Of a stretch of 5,112 nt of DNA, positions 4,046 through 5,112 are shown one piece after another. The notes below the pieces were generated by a model. It saw only the letters and a list, made by a program, of their open reading frames with translations. It was not told the DNA's origin and ran no database searches. The stretch is from NCBI GenBank assembly GCA_030040495.1, contig JASHTP010000255.1, forward strand, positions 1 to 5,112. Reading direction: 5' to 3'. Numbering within the stretch: the stretch's first letter is position 1; each line of letters begins with the position of its first letter. The stretch is from Alphaproteobacteria bacterium. Its GTDB lineage: Bacteria; Pseudomonadota; Alphaproteobacteria; ATCC43930; CGMCC-115725. A program made the position numbers and the translations under genes.

Positions 4046-5112
4046 TCAGGCGCCGCCATGCTCTTGCTTGACCTTGGCGCGGTCGACCGACCCGCTCGCG
4101 GTCCGCGGCAGCGCGGCGACGAAGACCACGTGCTTCGGCTTCTTGTAGCGGGCGATGCGGCCGCCGACGAAATCGATCAGCGCGGCGGCGCTGACCGCCG
4201 CCCCGGGCCGGCAGACACAGACCGCCTTGATCGCCTCGCCCCAGTGCGCGTCGGGCACCCCGATGACGGCGACGTCGGCGATCGCCGGGTGCTCGCTGAT
4301 GGTCCGCTCGACCTCGGCGGGATAGACATTCTCGCCGCCGGGCTTGATCAGCTCCTTGGCGGGCGAGCGCCCGGCATACCAGAGATAGCCGTCCGCGTCG
4401 AAACGGCCGAGATCGCCGGTGTGGTGCCAATCGTTGCGCCAGGCGAGCGCATTGTCGGCGTCGCGCCGCCAATAGCCGCGAAACACCAGCGGCCCCTTCA
4501 CCACGATCTCGCCGACCTCGTTTGCCGGCAGCGTCCGGTCGAGCTCGTCCGCCACCGCCACCAGATTGAGGGGCGTGGCGCGTCCGGCCGAGCCGGGCCG
4601 CTCGCGCCAGGGCGACAGGGTGACGAAGCCGGAGACTTCCGACTGGCCGTAGCCCGCCCAGAAGCGCGCCGCCGGGCAGGCCGCCTCGAGGCGGGCGATG
4701 GTCTCCGGCGTGTCGAGGCCGGCGACCGCGCGCAGGCTGGCGAGGCTGGCGCCGATCTCCGCCGCCTTGTCCAGCAGCGAGCCCAGCATCGGCGCGAACT
4801 CGACGAACGCCGTCGCGCGCTCCGCCGCGACCAGCCGCGCCGCGGCTTCGGCCTCGAATTTCGCCAGGATGAGCGAGGTGCCGCCGGCGCGCTGGAGGGC
4901 GAGCAGCAGGCCGAGCCCGGCAATGTGAAAGAGCGGCAGAGCGACCAGCCCGACGTCGCGCTCGTCGAGCTGCCAGCACAGCGCCAGCTGGCCGGCGGCG
5001 GCAACGAGATTCGCCTGCGAGAGCAGCGCGCCGCGCGGCTGCCCGTCGACCGCCGCGGTGTGGATGATGACCGCGCCCGCATCGCCGCCGGGCGCGGGCT
5101 CGGGCGGCGCGG
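4046..5112 (-). CDS. AMP-binding acyl-CoA ligase-like protein (ANL superfamily), N-terminus outside window
   Basis: Known: ANL ligases activate carboxylic acids with ATP to an acyl-AMP and then transfer the acyl group to CoA. Seen: 354 C-terminal codons of a typical ~500-aa protein, open at the right edge and ending in TGA at 4046-4048. Fragment motifs in order: P-loop region HTAAVDGQPRGALLS (17-31), PLFHIAG, YGQSE (154-158), HTGD (230-233), then GRSPAKELIKP-GGENVYPAEVE (hinge and C-domain, 247-268). Two hallmarks are altered. The Ser/Thr/Gly-rich TSGTTG of the P-loop is replaced by TAAVDG, with Arg for the usual Lys. The C-terminal PRTxxGK catalytic lysine is Ser (PRTASGS, Ser341, codon at 4088-4090). 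The frame has no break, so this is not an obvious pseudogene. It lies upstream of the SDR in the same operon. Most likely it is a divergent acyl-CoA synthetase subfamily; whether it can adenylate is open. Confidence 0.87.
   Translation of the reverse strand, partial: APPEPAPGGDAGAVIIHTAAVDGQPRGALLSQANLVAAAGQLALCWQLDERDVGLVALPLFHIAGLGLLLALQRAGGTSLILAKFEAEAAARLVAAERATAFVEFAPMLGSLLDKAAEIGASLASLRAVAGLDTPETIARLEAACPAARFWAGYGQSEVSGFVTLSPWRERPGSAGRATPLNLVAVADELDRTLPANEVGEIVVKGPLVFRGYWRRDADNALAWRNDWHHTGDLGRFDADGYLWYAGRSPAKELIKPGGENVYPAEVERTISEHPAIADVAVIGVPDAHWGEAIKAVCVCRPGAAVSAAALIDFVGGRIARYKKPKHVVFVAALPRTASGSVDRAKVKQEHGGA

Noticed and set aside
3738..4979. 413-codon minus-strand open frame overlapping the ligase and SDR
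   Set aside because: Arg/Ala-rich out-of-frame reading of two genes with clear family motifs in other frames.
1..5112. CRISPR array, tRNA/rRNA gene, riboswitch or tandem repeat array
   Set aside because: No regularly spaced direct repeats, cloverleaf or rRNA-like segments, or recognisable riboswitch cores were found on reading.

Overview
This window looks like a chromosomal stretch of a high-GC alphaproteobacterium, probably of the Rhizobiales/Rhodospirillales type. The host genes are strongly GC-rich at third codon positions. The gene families (holin-X-like membrane protein, luciferase-like monooxygenase, acyl-CoA ligase plus SDR) are common there. The only markedly less GC-rich part is an insertion sequence. 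No RNA gene, CRISPR array or phage module is visible.

Layout. Positions 1-772 (minus strand) hold a two-gene operon: a conserved hypothetical protein of 116 aa, then a small two-helix membrane protein of the phage-holin/YqjE-like type that runs off the left edge. About 54 bp upstream of the first gene is a perfect FNR/FixK-type palindrome, spaced as expected for a class II activated promoter, so this pair may be induced by low oxygen. The divergent intergenic region (773-970) also carries a GC-only hairpin in front of the plus-strand gene. Positions 971-2215 (plus) encode a complete 414-aa luciferase-like flavin-dependent oxidoreductase.

Converging on it from the right (minus strand) is an operon of an AMP-binding acyl-CoA ligase-like protein (N-terminus beyond the window) followed by a complete 248-aa short-chain dehydrogenase. 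The ligase lacks two hallmark residues, the P-loop signature and the C-terminal catalytic lysine, so it is either a divergent subfamily or functionally altered. Ligase, SDR and flavin monooxygenase together suggest an acyl/aromatic/alicyclic acid degradation locus; the substrate cannot be read from the sequence.

The tail-to-tail junction of these genes (2213-3265) is the most structured part. A ~205-bp palindromic, MITE-like element sits between two TA dinucleotides. It has perfect 17-bp terminal inverted repeats (19 bp with the TA), a second nested inverted repeat, and a known-type dispersed repeat at its centre. A complete 839-bp IS5-family (IS427-like) insertion sequence then landed on the CTAG at the right edge of that element, leaving a CTAG copy on each side. 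Both insertions left the reading frames of the flanking genes intact: the luciferase-like gene stops in the left TAG of the palindrome, and the SDR stops in the TAG of the right CTAG copy. Removing both elements gives a predicted ancestral junction in which the two convergent stop codons overlap.
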